Shown one piece after another: positions 8,478 to 17,632 of a stretch of 64,000 nucleotides of DNA. The stretch spans positions 3,868,501 through 3,932,500 of the forward strand of contig NZ_CP026372.1 of the NCBI RefSeq assembly GCF_002953135.1, in the 5' to 3' direction. The notes under the pieces are model-generated. The model saw nothing but the letters and a program-made list of their open reading frames with translations. It ran no database searches and had not been told where the DNA came from. Each line of letters opens with the position of its first letter. Position 1 is the stretch's first letter. The position numbers were made by a program, and so were the translations under genes. This stretch comes from Sphingobium sp. SCG-1. GTDB taxonomy: Bacteria > Pseudomonadota > Alphaproteobacteria > Sphingomonadales > Sphingomonadaceae.

Positions 8478-8560
8478 GACATCCCGGACAACGGCAGCAG
8501 CGCAATTGTCGAAAAGAAAGCAACAAGGGGTTTTCGGAAACTGGCCTCAACAGCGTTCAA

Positions 8561-9886
8561 TCACAGTTCTTCGAGTACTTCAGCCTTATCGAGTGCGGTG
8601 CGGTACGGCCCACGGATAGACCAGATTGCCAAACTGGCGAACGGTCCTGTAACGAATATCAGAGCTGCCAATCCGTAGCCGATCGCGAACTGGCCCTTGA
8701 AGAACTGGTCGGAAATAAGGGCCGCAAGCGGCGGCCCGAGACCCAGTCCGACAAGCCCTGTTGCGGTAAGGTAAAGCGCCATGGCCCTCCCCCGCATGCG
8801 CCCTGGCGTCACCATCTGAATCAATATGGGCACGAGTACCGCCAGCGCAGCCGAAAAAAAGCCCCCGATCCCGATTGCAACGAACAAGAATGTCAAGGAC
8901 CGCATGAACCCGACAAGGCCGAAGCATATCCAGCTTATGGTGAGGGCGATTGCGAAAACGGTGATCAGCGCATCCTTGCGTCCCCTTGCCGTCCAGAAAC
9001 GAACGACGGACGGCCAGGTAATCGCGCCGATGAAGCCGGATAACAGCCCGACCGTGCCAAACATGTACCCCGCCTGAGAAGGGTGCATTCCATGACTACG
9101 GATCAATAACGTCGGCACCCATGCAATCTTAGCGCTATTACATATGGATATGGCGGCCGCACCCAGGAAAAGACCTCCATAAAGTCTTCTCTCCCCACGA
9201 AAATATGCCCATGCTTGACTGACAGTGGCAAACTCCTCCGCTTTGATGTCGCCCACTCTGACCGGCTCAGGGACAGTGAGTAACAGCAATGGCGCGAGCA
9301 GCAGACCGGGAAGCCCAACCAGCACGAAAGTGATCTGCCACGCCTCCAGCCCGAGAGAAGCGGACATACCCGTCGCCAATTGAAACATCAGCCCCCCGAA
9401 GACGAGAGCGCCGGTATACATGACCGCGCCAACCGCAGTATAGATTGTGGTGGGAAGAACCCGCTTATCACGGGGGAAAAGATCGGCAATGATAGAGATT
9501 ACCGCCGGCGAAAGCACCGCCTCACCGATAGCGACTCCTGAACGCAGAAAGATAAGCGAAAGAAAATTGGGCGCAAATCCAGAAGCGACTGTGCACAGGC
9601 TCCACAGGGCGACGCCGGCCGCGACCAGCGGCACCCTGCGATGCTTGTCAAGCAGATGAGCCAAAGGCAGGCCCATCAAGGCATATACCACGCCAAACCC
9701 CATACCGAACAGTATACCTAATTGCGTATCGGAAATGTGGAGATGCTCATGGATGGATGGCGCAAGAAGAGATAAAATCAGCCGGTCAATGAATGAAAAT
9801 CCGAACATGACCACAAATATAGACACGGCATACCAAGCCGAAAGCGTTGTGGTAGGCCGAGCAAACAAGGGAGAGGCCTGGACCAT
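8561..9886 (-). CDS. MFS transporter, spinster-like
   Basis: A 441-residue inner-membrane transporter with about 12 hydrophobic helices. The first helix motif 'GFSFIDRLILSLLAP' and the conserved loop 'GLPLAHLLDKHRR' are typical of spinster-type MFS proteins common in sphingomonads, where they often accompany TBDRs and catabolic genes. Its ATG directly abuts the TBDR stop codon (TAAATG), so it is co-transcribed behind the receptor and probably carries the same substrate from periplasm to cytoplasm. It is clearly paralogous to the plus-strand MFS gene at 15163. Confidence 0.9.
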   Translation of the reverse strand: MVQASPLFARPTTTLSAWYAVSIFVVMFGFSFIDRLILSLLAPSIHEHLHISDTQLGILFGMGFGVVYALMGLPLAHLLDKHRRVPLVAAGVALWSLCTVASGFAPNFLSLIFLRSGVAIGEAVLSPAVISIIADLFPRDKRVLPTTIYTAVGAVMYTGALVFGGLMFQLATGMSASLGLEAWQITFVLVGLPGLLLAPLLLLTVPEPVRVGDIKAEEFATVSQAWAYFRGERRLYGGLFLGAAAISICNSAKIAWVPTLLIRSHGMHPSQAGYMFGTVGLLSGFIGAITWPSVVRFWTARGRKDALITVFAIALTISWICFGLVGFMRSLTFLFVAIGIGGFFSAALAVLVPILIQMVTPGRMRGRAMALYLTATGLVGLGLGPPLAALISDQFFKGQFAIGYGLAALIFVTGPFASLAIWSIRGPYRTALDKAEVLEEL

Positions 9887-12562
9887 TTAAAACTTCCATT
9901 CCGCCGCAACCCCATAGGTGCGTGGTGCGGCAGGCGATCCCTGATCTCCACTACCGGCGGCCGACACGTTTGAATAGTATTTCTCTCCCAGCAGATTCTT
10001 CGCCCACAGGCGGAACTTCCAGTCCTTGCCCGGCAACACTAGTGAAGTTTCCATGTTAACTACATCATATGCTGGCTGCTTGACGCGGTTGCTTGCTTCC
10101 CAAAAAAACCCACTATTGTGCGCCCAAGAGGCATTCAAGTTCAATGTTCCTAGTCCAGTATCAACTTCCCAGTTTGCACCTAATGACGACGTGAACTTAG
10201 GTGATCGCTCCAATCTGTTTCCGGACGCATCGATATTGGTAGTCACGTTATTATAGGGAGCCACTAATCTTGGCACCGTTACTATGGCGCTCGAAAATGA
10301 TTTATACTTCGCGTTAAGAACGCCGATATTGGCATTGAGCGTGAATTTTGGAGTTAGCGCGCCGATAATTTCGGCCTCGCCGCCATAAATTTCGGCCTTG
10401 CCCGCGTTGGTTAGCAAAGCAATAGGAGGCGGCGTGATCAATGTCGTAACCTGAAGATTGCTATAGTCATAATAGAAGCCAGACAGGTTAAGCCGCAGCC
10501 TGCGATCCAATAAATCGCTTTTCAATCCCACCTCGTAAGCGTCGAGCACTTCCGGCTTGACAGGAGGCGCGATGTTCTGTTGCGGACAGGCAGTGCCGAC
10601 AAGATTGACGGTGCACATCGATCCAACATTGAATTGCCCTGCTTTGAAACCGCGATTGAAACTGGCATAAATCAGCATCCCCGCTGTCAAGCGATGATCA
10701 AGCGCAATGCGCCATGTTAGCTTCCTGAACGTGTCCTTTTGGGGTTGAACGAGACGGGATAACTGGCCCGGTCGATCCGCAAGCGCAGGCAACGGTATTG
10801 TCGTTACATCCAGACCGACGGTATATTGCTGCGCCTCCAGCCGATCTTGGGAATATCGAAGGCCTAACGTAAGCCGGGTATCCCGTGCCAAAGATAGGGT
10901 GGCTTGGCCATAAGCAGCTATGCCATCCGTTTTCTGTGACGCAATACGCTCATTTAAATCTTGCAGGAAGTACCCACGAACTACTCTGTTGCCGTCATCT
11001 CTTGCATCAATATTTATATAATAAAGACCGGCGGTATATTCCAGCCATGCAGGCCCAAATCCTCCATTGGACAGGATTTGCAATTCCTGTGTGAAGGCTC
11101 TTGTACTACGCTTTGTACTGGCTTGAGAAGAATTGACAATCGGCGTACCATCAACAGGAAAAAATACGTACGATGATACTTTTTGATAAGATGTTATAGA
11201 CTTTATATCTATCATATCGGCTTCGTAACTGGCTTCGGAAGATGCTAAATAGCTTTGGTTTCGGCCAATCCATGGAGCATCTGAATCATAATTATAGAAT
11301 CCGGAATTATAAACATAAGGCACCACCCCGTTTCCTGACAAAATTGATCCATAGACACCATGACGATATAGGCCCTGATCGCTCTTAAGCTTTGAATACA
11401 TCCCGCTTATCTTGATTTTCGTCCGTTCGTTCGGGGTCATCACAAACTTGGATCGAATACCAAGCTCATCGAGCGCTCCGGCGCGCCGGTTAAAATCCGG
11501 CAAAGTCACAGGTTGTCCGCTTACGAGAACCGTTCCCGCGCTTTGCGGGCTAAAGACATTCCTGCCCCAGCCCTTATCCTGATGATTATATGTAACAGAA
11601 ATGTCTCCAGCTATCTCATTATTGCCGGCGCTGAGATACATCCCCCCATTGAACGTGTCGTAATTGCCGTAGCCTACGCTAATCTTGCCTGACGTCCCCG
11701 GACCCGGATCACCAGTGATCACGTGCGTGAGGCCGCCTGTTGCGTTGCGTCCAAAAAGCGTCCCCTGCGGACCTTTTAGAACTTCGATGCGCTTGATGTT
11801 GTTCAGAGAAAAAAGCATTGAGTTGGCGGAGACCACATAGACGCCATCGATATAGCTAGCGATCGTAGCCGCGTTGCCGGTCGTCGTTGATGACGTTCCA
11901 ATACCTCTGAGATAAACCTGCGCGGAGTCGCCTGCGCGGCTGAAAATAAGGCTTGGAACCAAAGTGCTGATATCGGTCAGTCTGGTCGCGCCTTGGCGTT
12001 CCAGACCTTCTGACGTGAGCGCATTTATCGCGATCGGAACGGATTGAAGTCGCTCGTCGCGCCTCTGTGCCGTGACGACGATATCTTCGATACCTGTATC
12101 TAGCGCTTCGCTCAGCGCCGGTTGCGCCATCTGGGCCACAGGAGAGATGGGGATCGAAATCGCCACTTTGGCTGGGGCGGCGCGGAAAACCGCATAACCG
12201 CCGTCCGCATTGCGCTGGAAGCCAAGGCCGGTCCCACGCAAAAGGCGGCCCAGCGCATCTTCGAACGTCATGGTGCCGCTGATCGCCATAACATATCGTC
12301 CGCCGACGAGGGCCGGATCGACTGCAACAGCGACGCTGGTCGCGCTGGATAATTCGAGCAAGGCCACATCGAGAGGCCCTGCCGGGAGCGAAATTGTCGT
12401 CGCCGCCGCCTCTGCTGCTCGCGCGAGCGGGGCAGCGACAGTTGCAGTTGCGGTCAGCGCGAGCGCGGTGGCGGTAATCCAACTTTGGCGTGAAATGTTA
12501 TTTGGGTGGCGTCGTGCCCCGGATTCAGAATCCCGACGTCCAATATTGGCTAGAAGTGCCAT
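9887..12562 (-). CDS. TonB-dependent receptor with N-terminal STN signalling domain
   Basis: An 891-residue outer-membrane receptor. A signal peptide ends near residue 50 ('APLARAAEA'); residues 55-130 form an STN domain ('ISLPAGPLDVALLELSSATS', 'YAVFRA') that contacts a FecR-type anti-sigma factor. A TonB box ('IEDIVVTAQRR', about 159-168) precedes the plug ('VEVLKGPQGTLFGRNATGG'-like) and beta-barrel, ending in 'EWKF' with a terminal aromatic. The ATG at 12562 is chosen because GAGGGG lies nine bases upstream; a longer frame to 12748 adds an implausible leader. Together with the FecR and FecI genes upstream, this is a cell-surface signalling system that induces itself when its ligand binds. 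The ligand is unknown; an organic catabolic substrate is more likely here than a siderophore. Confidence 0.93.
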   Translation of the reverse strand: MALLANIGRRDSESGARRHPNNISRQSWITATALALTATATVAAPLARAAEAAATTISLPAGPLDVALLELSSATSVAVAVDPALVGGRYVMAISGTMTFEDALGRLLRGTGLGFQRNADGGYAVFRAAPAKVAISIPISPVAQMAQPALSEALDTGIEDIVVTAQRRDERLQSVPIAINALTSEGLERQGATRLTDISTLVPSLIFSRAGDSAQVYLRGIGTSSTTTGNAATIASYIDGVYVVSANSMLFSLNNIKRIEVLKGPQGTLFGRNATGGLTHVITGDPGPGTSGKISVGYGNYDTFNGGMYLSAGNNEIAGDISVTYNHQDKGWGRNVFSPQSAGTVLVSGQPVTLPDFNRRAGALDELGIRSKFVMTPNERTKIKISGMYSKLKSDQGLYRHGVYGSILSGNGVVPYVYNSGFYNYDSDAPWIGRNQSYLASSEASYEADMIDIKSITSYQKVSSYVFFPVDGTPIVNSSQASTKRSTRAFTQELQILSNGGFGPAWLEYTAGLYYINIDARDDGNRVVRGYFLQDLNERIASQKTDGIAAYGQATLSLARDTRLTLGLRYSQDRLEAQQYTVGLDVTTIPLPALADRPGQLSRLVQPQKDTFRKLTWRIALDHRLTAGMLIYASFNRGFKAGQFNVGSMCTVNLVGTACPQQNIAPPVKPEVLDAYEVGLKSDLLDRRLRLNLSGFYYDYSNLQVTTLITPPPIALLTNAGKAEIYGGEAEIIGALTPKFTLNANIGVLNAKYKSFSSAIVTVPRLVAPYNNVTTNIDASGNRLERSPKFTSSLGANWEVDTGLGTLNLNASWAHNSGFFWEASNRVKQPAYDVVNMETSLVLPGKDWKFRLWAKNLLGEKYYSNVSAAGSGDQGSPAAPRTYGVAAEWKF

Positions 12563-12816
12563 AATCATCCCCTCTCGTCGGCCACTTTTTGTGGCGTTGT
12601 TTGGGCCAGGCCATGGTCGCGCTACGCTTTTGTTCACATTCGCGCTGCCTGCTTCCCGGTCTCCACCCGAGAGACGAAACGAAAGTAGAAAAATTCCAAC
12701 CGCCCGTGCGCTGTTAAAAATATTCTCGCTTTGACTAGGCACGAGCATCCGAGGTTCGGGACGTCCTACCGGCCGACCTCAGATGGCGCCATAACGTGAT
12801 ATCCGGTGGAGCGCCG

Positions 12817-13893
12817 TCATCTGGCTTCCGGGTGGAGCACCAATCCATTCGGGGAATGTTCAACCGTCAGCGGCCGTGTAGCTTCCAGAGCGGAGAGTAG
12901 CTTGCTGGTTTCTTGTCCATCCATGGAGGCGGTGACGCGCATTTCCCCTAATGCCTCGCCATCGATGCGCACCTTCACCTCTCGGTAGCGATTGATCTCC
13001 TGCACCACACGATTCAGCGGCGTATCGCGAAAGTTGAGCCGTCCAGTCTGCCATGACGATTCAGTCAGCGGGTCAAAATGGCTTGGAACGCCAATCCGGC
13101 CGTCGGGCTTCGTGAACGCCTGCTGCCCTGCGGCCAAGCGCACTTGCCAAGGCGATTCCCTGCCTACGGGCTTCCCCACCCCGCTGGGGAGACGCTCCAC
13201 GTTTACGATGCCGTGCGTCACAGATATGGCAACACCTTCACGCCAGCGTGTCACATCGAAGTGCGTGCCGACGACCCGGACCTGCGTCAGCGCCGCGCGC
13301 ACGAAGAAGGGGCGCCTAGCGTCATGAACTACCTCGAAATAGGCGCCGCCTTTGGTCAGTTCAATCCGGCGCAGATTTTTGGAAAACTGAGCGACGATAG
13401 TACTCTCGGGACGGAGCGTCGCCTGGCTGCCGTCAGGCAAGATCACGATCTTTACCTGACCGATCACGCTGGCATAGAGCTGTCGTTCCACCGGCGGTAT
13501 AGTATCCATGCGCCAGATACCCACCATTAACAAAAGTGTAGCCGCTATCGCCCCGGCAGCCGCCAAAACCCTGCATCGCGTCGGCCATGCATCTGTTCGA
13601 CGTTTTTTCCATTTCCTGACCGCAGAATTCCAGTGGCCAACGCTCTTGTTGCGAATGGGCCGGGTAGTCCACTTCTCACCTTCTATCAGGCTGAGGTTGC
13701 GCCAGATCAGATCGGCATGCCTATAGGCATGGACATGGACCTCCGCTTCCCCCAGCCATCGGGAAAAGCCGGACCGGCCCTCCTCCGTCGTTTCGCCCGA
13801 ATAAAGATAGGCTACCCACCCCGCCGCCTGATCTTCAGGAGAATCGTTCCTCTGGCGAAGCAGGTTCAACAATACCCTCTTGTCTTTACCCAT
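12817..13893 (-). CDS. FecR-family anti-sigma factor
   Basis: A 358-residue single-pass membrane regulator. The N-terminal cytoplasmic part has the DUF4880-like 'EDQAAGWVAYLYSGET' segment; a transmembrane helix 'AAAGAIAATLLLMVGIW' follows; the periplasmic part has the FecR core ('GQVKIVILPDGSQATLRPES', 'FFVRAALTQVRVVGTHFDV') and a C-terminal STN-like region. It would hold the ECF sigma factor until the STN-type receptor signals. The ATG at 13893 overlaps the sigma gene end by eight bases (ATGGGTAA), which supports coupling. Upstream in-frame ATGs at 13926 and 13923 lie inside the sigma gene. Confidence 0.9.
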   Translation of the reverse strand: MGKDKRVLLNLLRQRNDSPEDQAAGWVAYLYSGETTEEGRSGFSRWLGEAEVHVHAYRHADLIWRNLSLIEGEKWTTRPIRNKSVGHWNSAVRKWKKRRTDAWPTRCRVLAAAGAIAATLLLMVGIWRMDTIPPVERQLYASVIGQVKIVILPDGSQATLRPESTIVAQFSKNLRRIELTKGGAYFEVVHDARRPFFVRAALTQVRVVGTHFDVTRWREGVAISVTHGIVNVERLPSGVGKPVGRESPWQVRLAAGQQAFTKPDGRIGVPSHFDPLTESSWQTGRLNFRDTPLNRVVQEINRYREVKVRIDGEALGEMRVTASMDGQETSKLLSALEATRPLTVEHSPNGLVLHPEAR

Positions 13894-14482
13894 CGGACGG
13901 CTCGCCTTCTTCGCGGCATGCATCATAGCGGTCGAGTGCGCTCCGAATAGTGATTAGCGCCGACTGCAATTGACGGAACACGTCGGATTTGCTCCAGCCT
14001 GTATCTGCCGCGATCTCTTCGAAGGTTTGGCTGCGGAAGCGGCTTCGCATCAGGACTTCATTCTGTTTTGGCGGGAGTCCATCGATTACCTTTGCCATAT
14101 GCCCGAACCTCTCTTTCGACAGAAAGACGTATTCAGGCGTCATTTCTTCCTGGTCCTGGCCATTCCTGTACATTTCGTCATCGATAAAAGCTCGCGTCCG
14201 CTTCATCCATCCAACGGCGTCGAGATATGCGTTGACCGCAGTCCTGTACAAAAAGGACTTGGGATGACGTATATGTTCTATGTTTTCGACTGCCGCTATC
14301 CGTTCGAACGCCGTCTGGGCAATGTCCTCCGGAGCGGGTGGGCCCGCCCCATAGCGGCGACGCAACCAACCGACCAGGGAACTGCCCTGAGAACGGTAGA
14401 GCTTCTCCACGAAGCGCGCGCGATGTATGGCTTCAGCATCAAACGCGACGATATGTTTGACCTGAGATTCTTTGCCCGCCAT
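13886..14482 (-). CDS. ECF (FecI-type) sigma factor
   Basis: A 198-residue sigma-70 family protein of normal ECF length. Region 2 includes 'PEDIAQTAFERIAAVE' and 'HPKSFLYRTAVNAYLDAVGW'; region 4 is 'LPPKQNEVLMRSRFRSQTFEEIAADTGWSKSDVFRQL' in outline. It overlaps the FecR-type anti-sigma gene and heads the order sigma, anti-sigma, STN receptor, MFS on the minus strand, the classic Fec-like arrangement. It most likely transcribes the receptor-transporter genes below it. Confidence 0.9.
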   Translation of the reverse strand: MAGKESQVKHIVAFDAEAIHRARFVEKLYRSQGSSLVGWLRRRYGAGPPAPEDIAQTAFERIAAVENIEHIRHPKSFLYRTAVNAYLDAVGWMKRTRAFIDDEMYRNGQDQEEMTPEYVFLSKERFGHMAKVIDGLPPKQNEVLMRSRFRSQTFEEIAADTGWSKSDVFRQLQSALITIRSALDRYDACREEGEPSDG

Positions 14483-15162
14483 CTAAAGACGACAAGCGGC
14501 TACTAGTTTGCCTCTATCCACCTGCGCTAACACCGCGGCGATGTTCCGTTACCCGCCGACCGCGATTGCCCAGGAAGGCATACGTCGAGTTTGCTACGTT
14601 CCAGGCAGTAGGGGCAGTCCTTATTCTGCCTTTCGGCAACAACCTATGGTTGCTGATGCTCGCCGACAATATTTCGGCGCCGGCAGTGATGTGGCAAGTT
14701 AGAGTGACATTCCCGTTGCTCGAATCTGCACGCCGGACGCGTTTAACGACCATCTATCGTCATGATGTGTTAAGACGGAGCCTGTGAGCCGCCATCTTTG
14801 CGGCTTCGGCTGGAACGGCACCTTCTTTTATGTTGTTGGCGCTTGCATCTGCGTCTCTAGCCTGTCCGTTATAGGGCTCAAAGCAAAAGCGGCCTTACGG
14901 CAAGAGGGGATAACCGCAATGCGATGTCTTAATATCCACCCGCGTCATGATGACAGGCGATCTTACCGATCGGCTGGGGGCTTCACTCATCTGAACTGTC
15001 ATGTTTTTCAAGCTTGATGGCGACTCCGGCGTTCAAGTCTGGTCTGTCCATGTTGCCAATACAGGCGATTGGGCGTCCGGCGACCCGCTCTGCTCGGTGC
15101 ACGCTACAGGCACAGTTCTGGCTGACAATGCGATAAGGTAAAAGGTAAAGGGTCTGCCATAC
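14483..15162. other. Divergent intergenic region between sigma gene and MFS gene
   Basis: These 680 bp carry no credible gene; the open frames found lack family features. Promoters for the minus-strand sigma/anti-sigma genes and the plus-strand MFS gene must lie here. The MFS start at 15163 has a purine-rich ribosome site ('AAGGTAAAGGG') about 10 bases upstream. No palindromic operator stood out. Confidence 0.5.
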
Positions 15163-16506
15163 ATGCCTGCCGACGCTCCATTTCCCGCCAACATTTCCGA
15201 TCCGTCGCGCGTCGCTCCGCATCGCGCGTGGTATGCGGTCTGTATTTTCGTACTGCTCTATACCATATCCTATGTGGACCGCCTCATACTCTCCCTCCTG
15301 GCACCGGCGGTCAGCCAGTCTCTGAGCATTACCGACACGCAGATTGGCGTCCTGATCGGACTGGGCTTTGGAGTTCTCTACTCACTGACCGGACTGCCGC
15401 TCGCCCATATACTGGATCAGCGGCGACGGGTACCGCTAGTTGCGTTAGGTGTGGCGCTCTGGAGTTGCAGCACCATCGCGTCCGGCTTCGCGCCGAGCTT
15501 CGCGTGGCTCCTGGTTTTCCGCTCCGGCGTTGCGGTAGGCGAGGCGGTGCTGTCCCCCGCCGCAATTTCGCTCATTGCCGACCTCTTCCCACGAGAAAAA
15601 CGAACGCTGCCCACCACGGTCTACACTGCGGTCGGCGCCGTCATGTATTCAGGATCGTACATAGCAGGCGGCGCGGCTCTGCAACTTGCGACCATAACGG
15701 CGGCGCGATTCGGGCTGGAGCCCTGGCAACTCACCCTTGTGTTTGTCGGACTTCCCGGCCTGCTGCTGGCACCATTACTCTTGTTTACCATTACCGAACC
15801 GGCGCGCAGGGATGACGTCGCGACTGACCAGTTCGCCACGGTCGCGCAGGCCTACGCCTATCTCTGCCGAGAAAAGAAGCTGTATGGCGGCATTTTTCTA
15901 GGCGTTGCGATTATCGGCATGATCAACTTCGCCACCACCACATGGACGCCGACCCTTTTGATCCGGGGACACGGGATGAGCGCACCGCAGGCTGGCTACG
16001 CCTACGGAACGGTGGGATTGCTCTGTGGCGTGCTGGGCGCCATGTGCTGGCCAGCAGTCGTCAGCGCGTGGACGCGCCGGGGGCGACGGGATGCACTCGT
16101 TACGGTCTTCGCCCTGACGCAGACTGTGACGTGGCTCAGCTTTGCCGTGGTCGGGCTTGCCCGCTCGGAGATCATACTGCTCGTCGCGGCAGGCATCGGT
16201 ACATTTTTTTCGACGGCGCTTGGGGTGCTGGTCCCGATGCTGATCCAACTCGTCACCCCCGGACGGATGCGCGCGCGAGTAATGGCGCTGTACCTGACGG
16301 CAGCGAGCCTTGTCGGACTTGCGGGTGGCCCGCCCCTTGCAGCCTTGCTGAGCGAAACTTTTTTCTCCGGCCGGTTCGCGATCGGATCAGGCCTCGCCGT
16401 CCTCGTCCTGGCGACCGGCCCAGTCGCCAGCATCGCAATCTGGTTGATCCACGGGCCTTATCGGAGAGCATTGGACGAGGCGGAGATGCGGGAGACAGCC
16501 CGGTAG
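15163..16506 (+). CDS. MFS transporter, spinster-like (paralogue of the one at 8561-9886)
   Basis: A 447-residue, roughly 12-helix inner-membrane transporter, nearly collinear with the minus-strand MFS gene: both share 'DRLILSLLAP', 'SDTQ/TDTQxGxLxGxGFGVxYxLxGLPLAH' and 'SGFAP'. It opens a plus-strand run with TesB and two acyl-CoA dehydrogenases, so it may import the acid handled by those enzymes. The two copies lie on either side of the Fec-like set in opposite orientations, which suggests duplication followed by divergence toward related substrates or opposite flux. Confidence 0.9.
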   Translation: MPADAPFPANISDPSRVAPHRAWYAVCIFVLLYTISYVDRLILSLLAPAVSQSLSITDTQIGVLIGLGFGVLYSLTGLPLAHILDQRRRVPLVALGVALWSCSTIASGFAPSFAWLLVFRSGVAVGEAVLSPAAISLIADLFPREKRTLPTTVYTAVGAVMYSGSYIAGGAALQLATITAARFGLEPWQLTLVFVGLPGLLLAPLLLFTITEPARRDDVATDQFATVAQAYAYLCREKKLYGGIFLGVAIIGMINFATTTWTPTLLIRGHGMSAPQAGYAYGTVGLLCGVLGAMCWPAVVSAWTRRGRRDALVTVFALTQTVTWLSFAVVGLARSEIILLVAAGIGTFFSTALGVLVPMLIQLVTPGRMRARVMALYLTAASLVGLAGGPPLAALLSETFFSGRFAIGSGLAVLVLATGPVASIAIWLIHGPYRRALDEAEMRETAR

Positions 16507-16621
16507 AACCGGGAAGCTCCGAAAGCCATCGCCAAATCACGTTCATCTTCCTGGCGGCCCTGCGTCAGCAACTGGCTTCGTATGGAAACGCCGGTTTTCG
16601 CCAAACAAGGAGCCGCTATAT

Positions 16622-17521
16622 ATGTGTATGAACCGCAATGCTGGGGAGGAGGCAGCAACGGCCGCGCAACACGTCGCCGATCTGCTGCATTTACTGAATC
16701 TTGAAGAGATCGACGTGGATCTCCATCGAGGTCGGGAGCAGACTGAGCGGCAGGGCCGAGTATTCGGTGGCCAAGTTATTGCACAAGCGCTTGCTGCCGG
16801 CATCCGTTCTGCCAGCGGCAAGGTCGTCCATTCCCTCCACTCCTATTTTATGCGGCCCGGCGATAGCAGTCTTCCTATCACATACCAGATCAGACGGGAC
16901 TTCGACGGCGGCAGCTTCTCCACCCGGCGGGTGACCGCCATTCAGGGCGATCACCCCATTCTGGTCATGATGATATCCTTTCAGCGGACCGAAAACGGCG
17001 CACATCATCAGATCGCGATGCCCGACGTGCCCCCGCCCGATGATCTCATGAGCCAAACGGACATGCTGGCGGAAGAAGGCGGCGAAATGCCGCCAGGGGC
17101 AGCTAACTTCCGACTGCTCCGACGCCCCATCGAATTCCGGCCCTGTGAATGGCATTCGGTCCTCACCCCCACCGCTCGCCCACCCCGCAGCGCGAGCTGG
17201 TTCCGCGCTGTCAGCACGCCGGGGGACGATCCGGACGTGCACCGGGCGGTGCTTGCTTACGCATCTGACATGATGCTGCTGGGCACATGCCTGCGCCCTC
17301 ATGGCGTGTCATGGGCCACCCCGACGCTCCAGATGGCTAGCCTCGACCATGCAATCTGGTTTCACGAGACTTTTCGCGTCGATGATTGGCTGCTCTATGT
17401 CGGTGAAAGTCCTTGGGCAGGCCATGCGCGTGGATTCAATCGTGGACAAATATTCACCCGGGACGGGCGTCTTGTTGCGAGCGTCGCCCAGGAAGGTCTC
17501 ATTCGCCTGCGTGATCTGTAG
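16622..17521 (+). CDS. Acyl-CoA thioesterase II (TesB-like)
   Basis: A 299-residue double-hotdog thioesterase that hydrolyses acyl-CoA to the free acid and CoA. 'GRVFGGQVIAQAL' marks the first hotdog, and the C-terminal catalytic set is visible: Asp in 'SLDHAIWFH', Ser in 'ESPWAGHARG' and Gln in 'SVAQEGLIR'. Length fits TesB. AAGGAG lies 10 bases before the ATG at 16622. It sits between the MFS and acyl-CoA dehydrogenase genes and may relieve CoA trapping when intermediates accumulate. Confidence 0.9.
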   Translation: MCMNRNAGEEAATAAQHVADLLHLLNLEEIDVDLHRGREQTERQGRVFGGQVIAQALAAGIRSASGKVVHSLHSYFMRPGDSSLPITYQIRRDFDGGSFSTRRVTAIQGDHPILVMMISFQRTENGAHHQIAMPDVPPPDDLMSQTDMLAEEGGEMPPGAANFRLLRRPIEFRPCEWHSVLTPTARPPRSASWFRAVSTPGDDPDVHRAVLAYASDMMLLGTCLRPHGVSWATPTLQMASLDHAIWFHETFRVDDWLLYVGESPWAGHARGFNRGQIFTRDGRLVASVAQEGLIRLRDL

Positions 17522-17632
17522 ACTATTCAACCCTGTTCTATCACCGCACCTGACCATGGGGAGGTAGGGTTTGATCCCTGTCGCCGGTCTCCATTCACAT
17601 GCAGAGCGCCACGCTGAAGTGAGGACTCCCCT

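Noticed and set aside
12122..12734. Plus-strand frames of up to 174 codons over the receptor start.
   Set aside because: They are shadows of the well-supported TBDR signal peptide and STN domain on the minus strand.
9887..14482. Reading the Fec-like set as a siderophore/iron uptake system.
   Set aside because: No iron-related enzyme, ABC transporter or ferric reductase is nearby, while catabolic genes and MFS transporters surround it; iron use is not excluded but is not supported.
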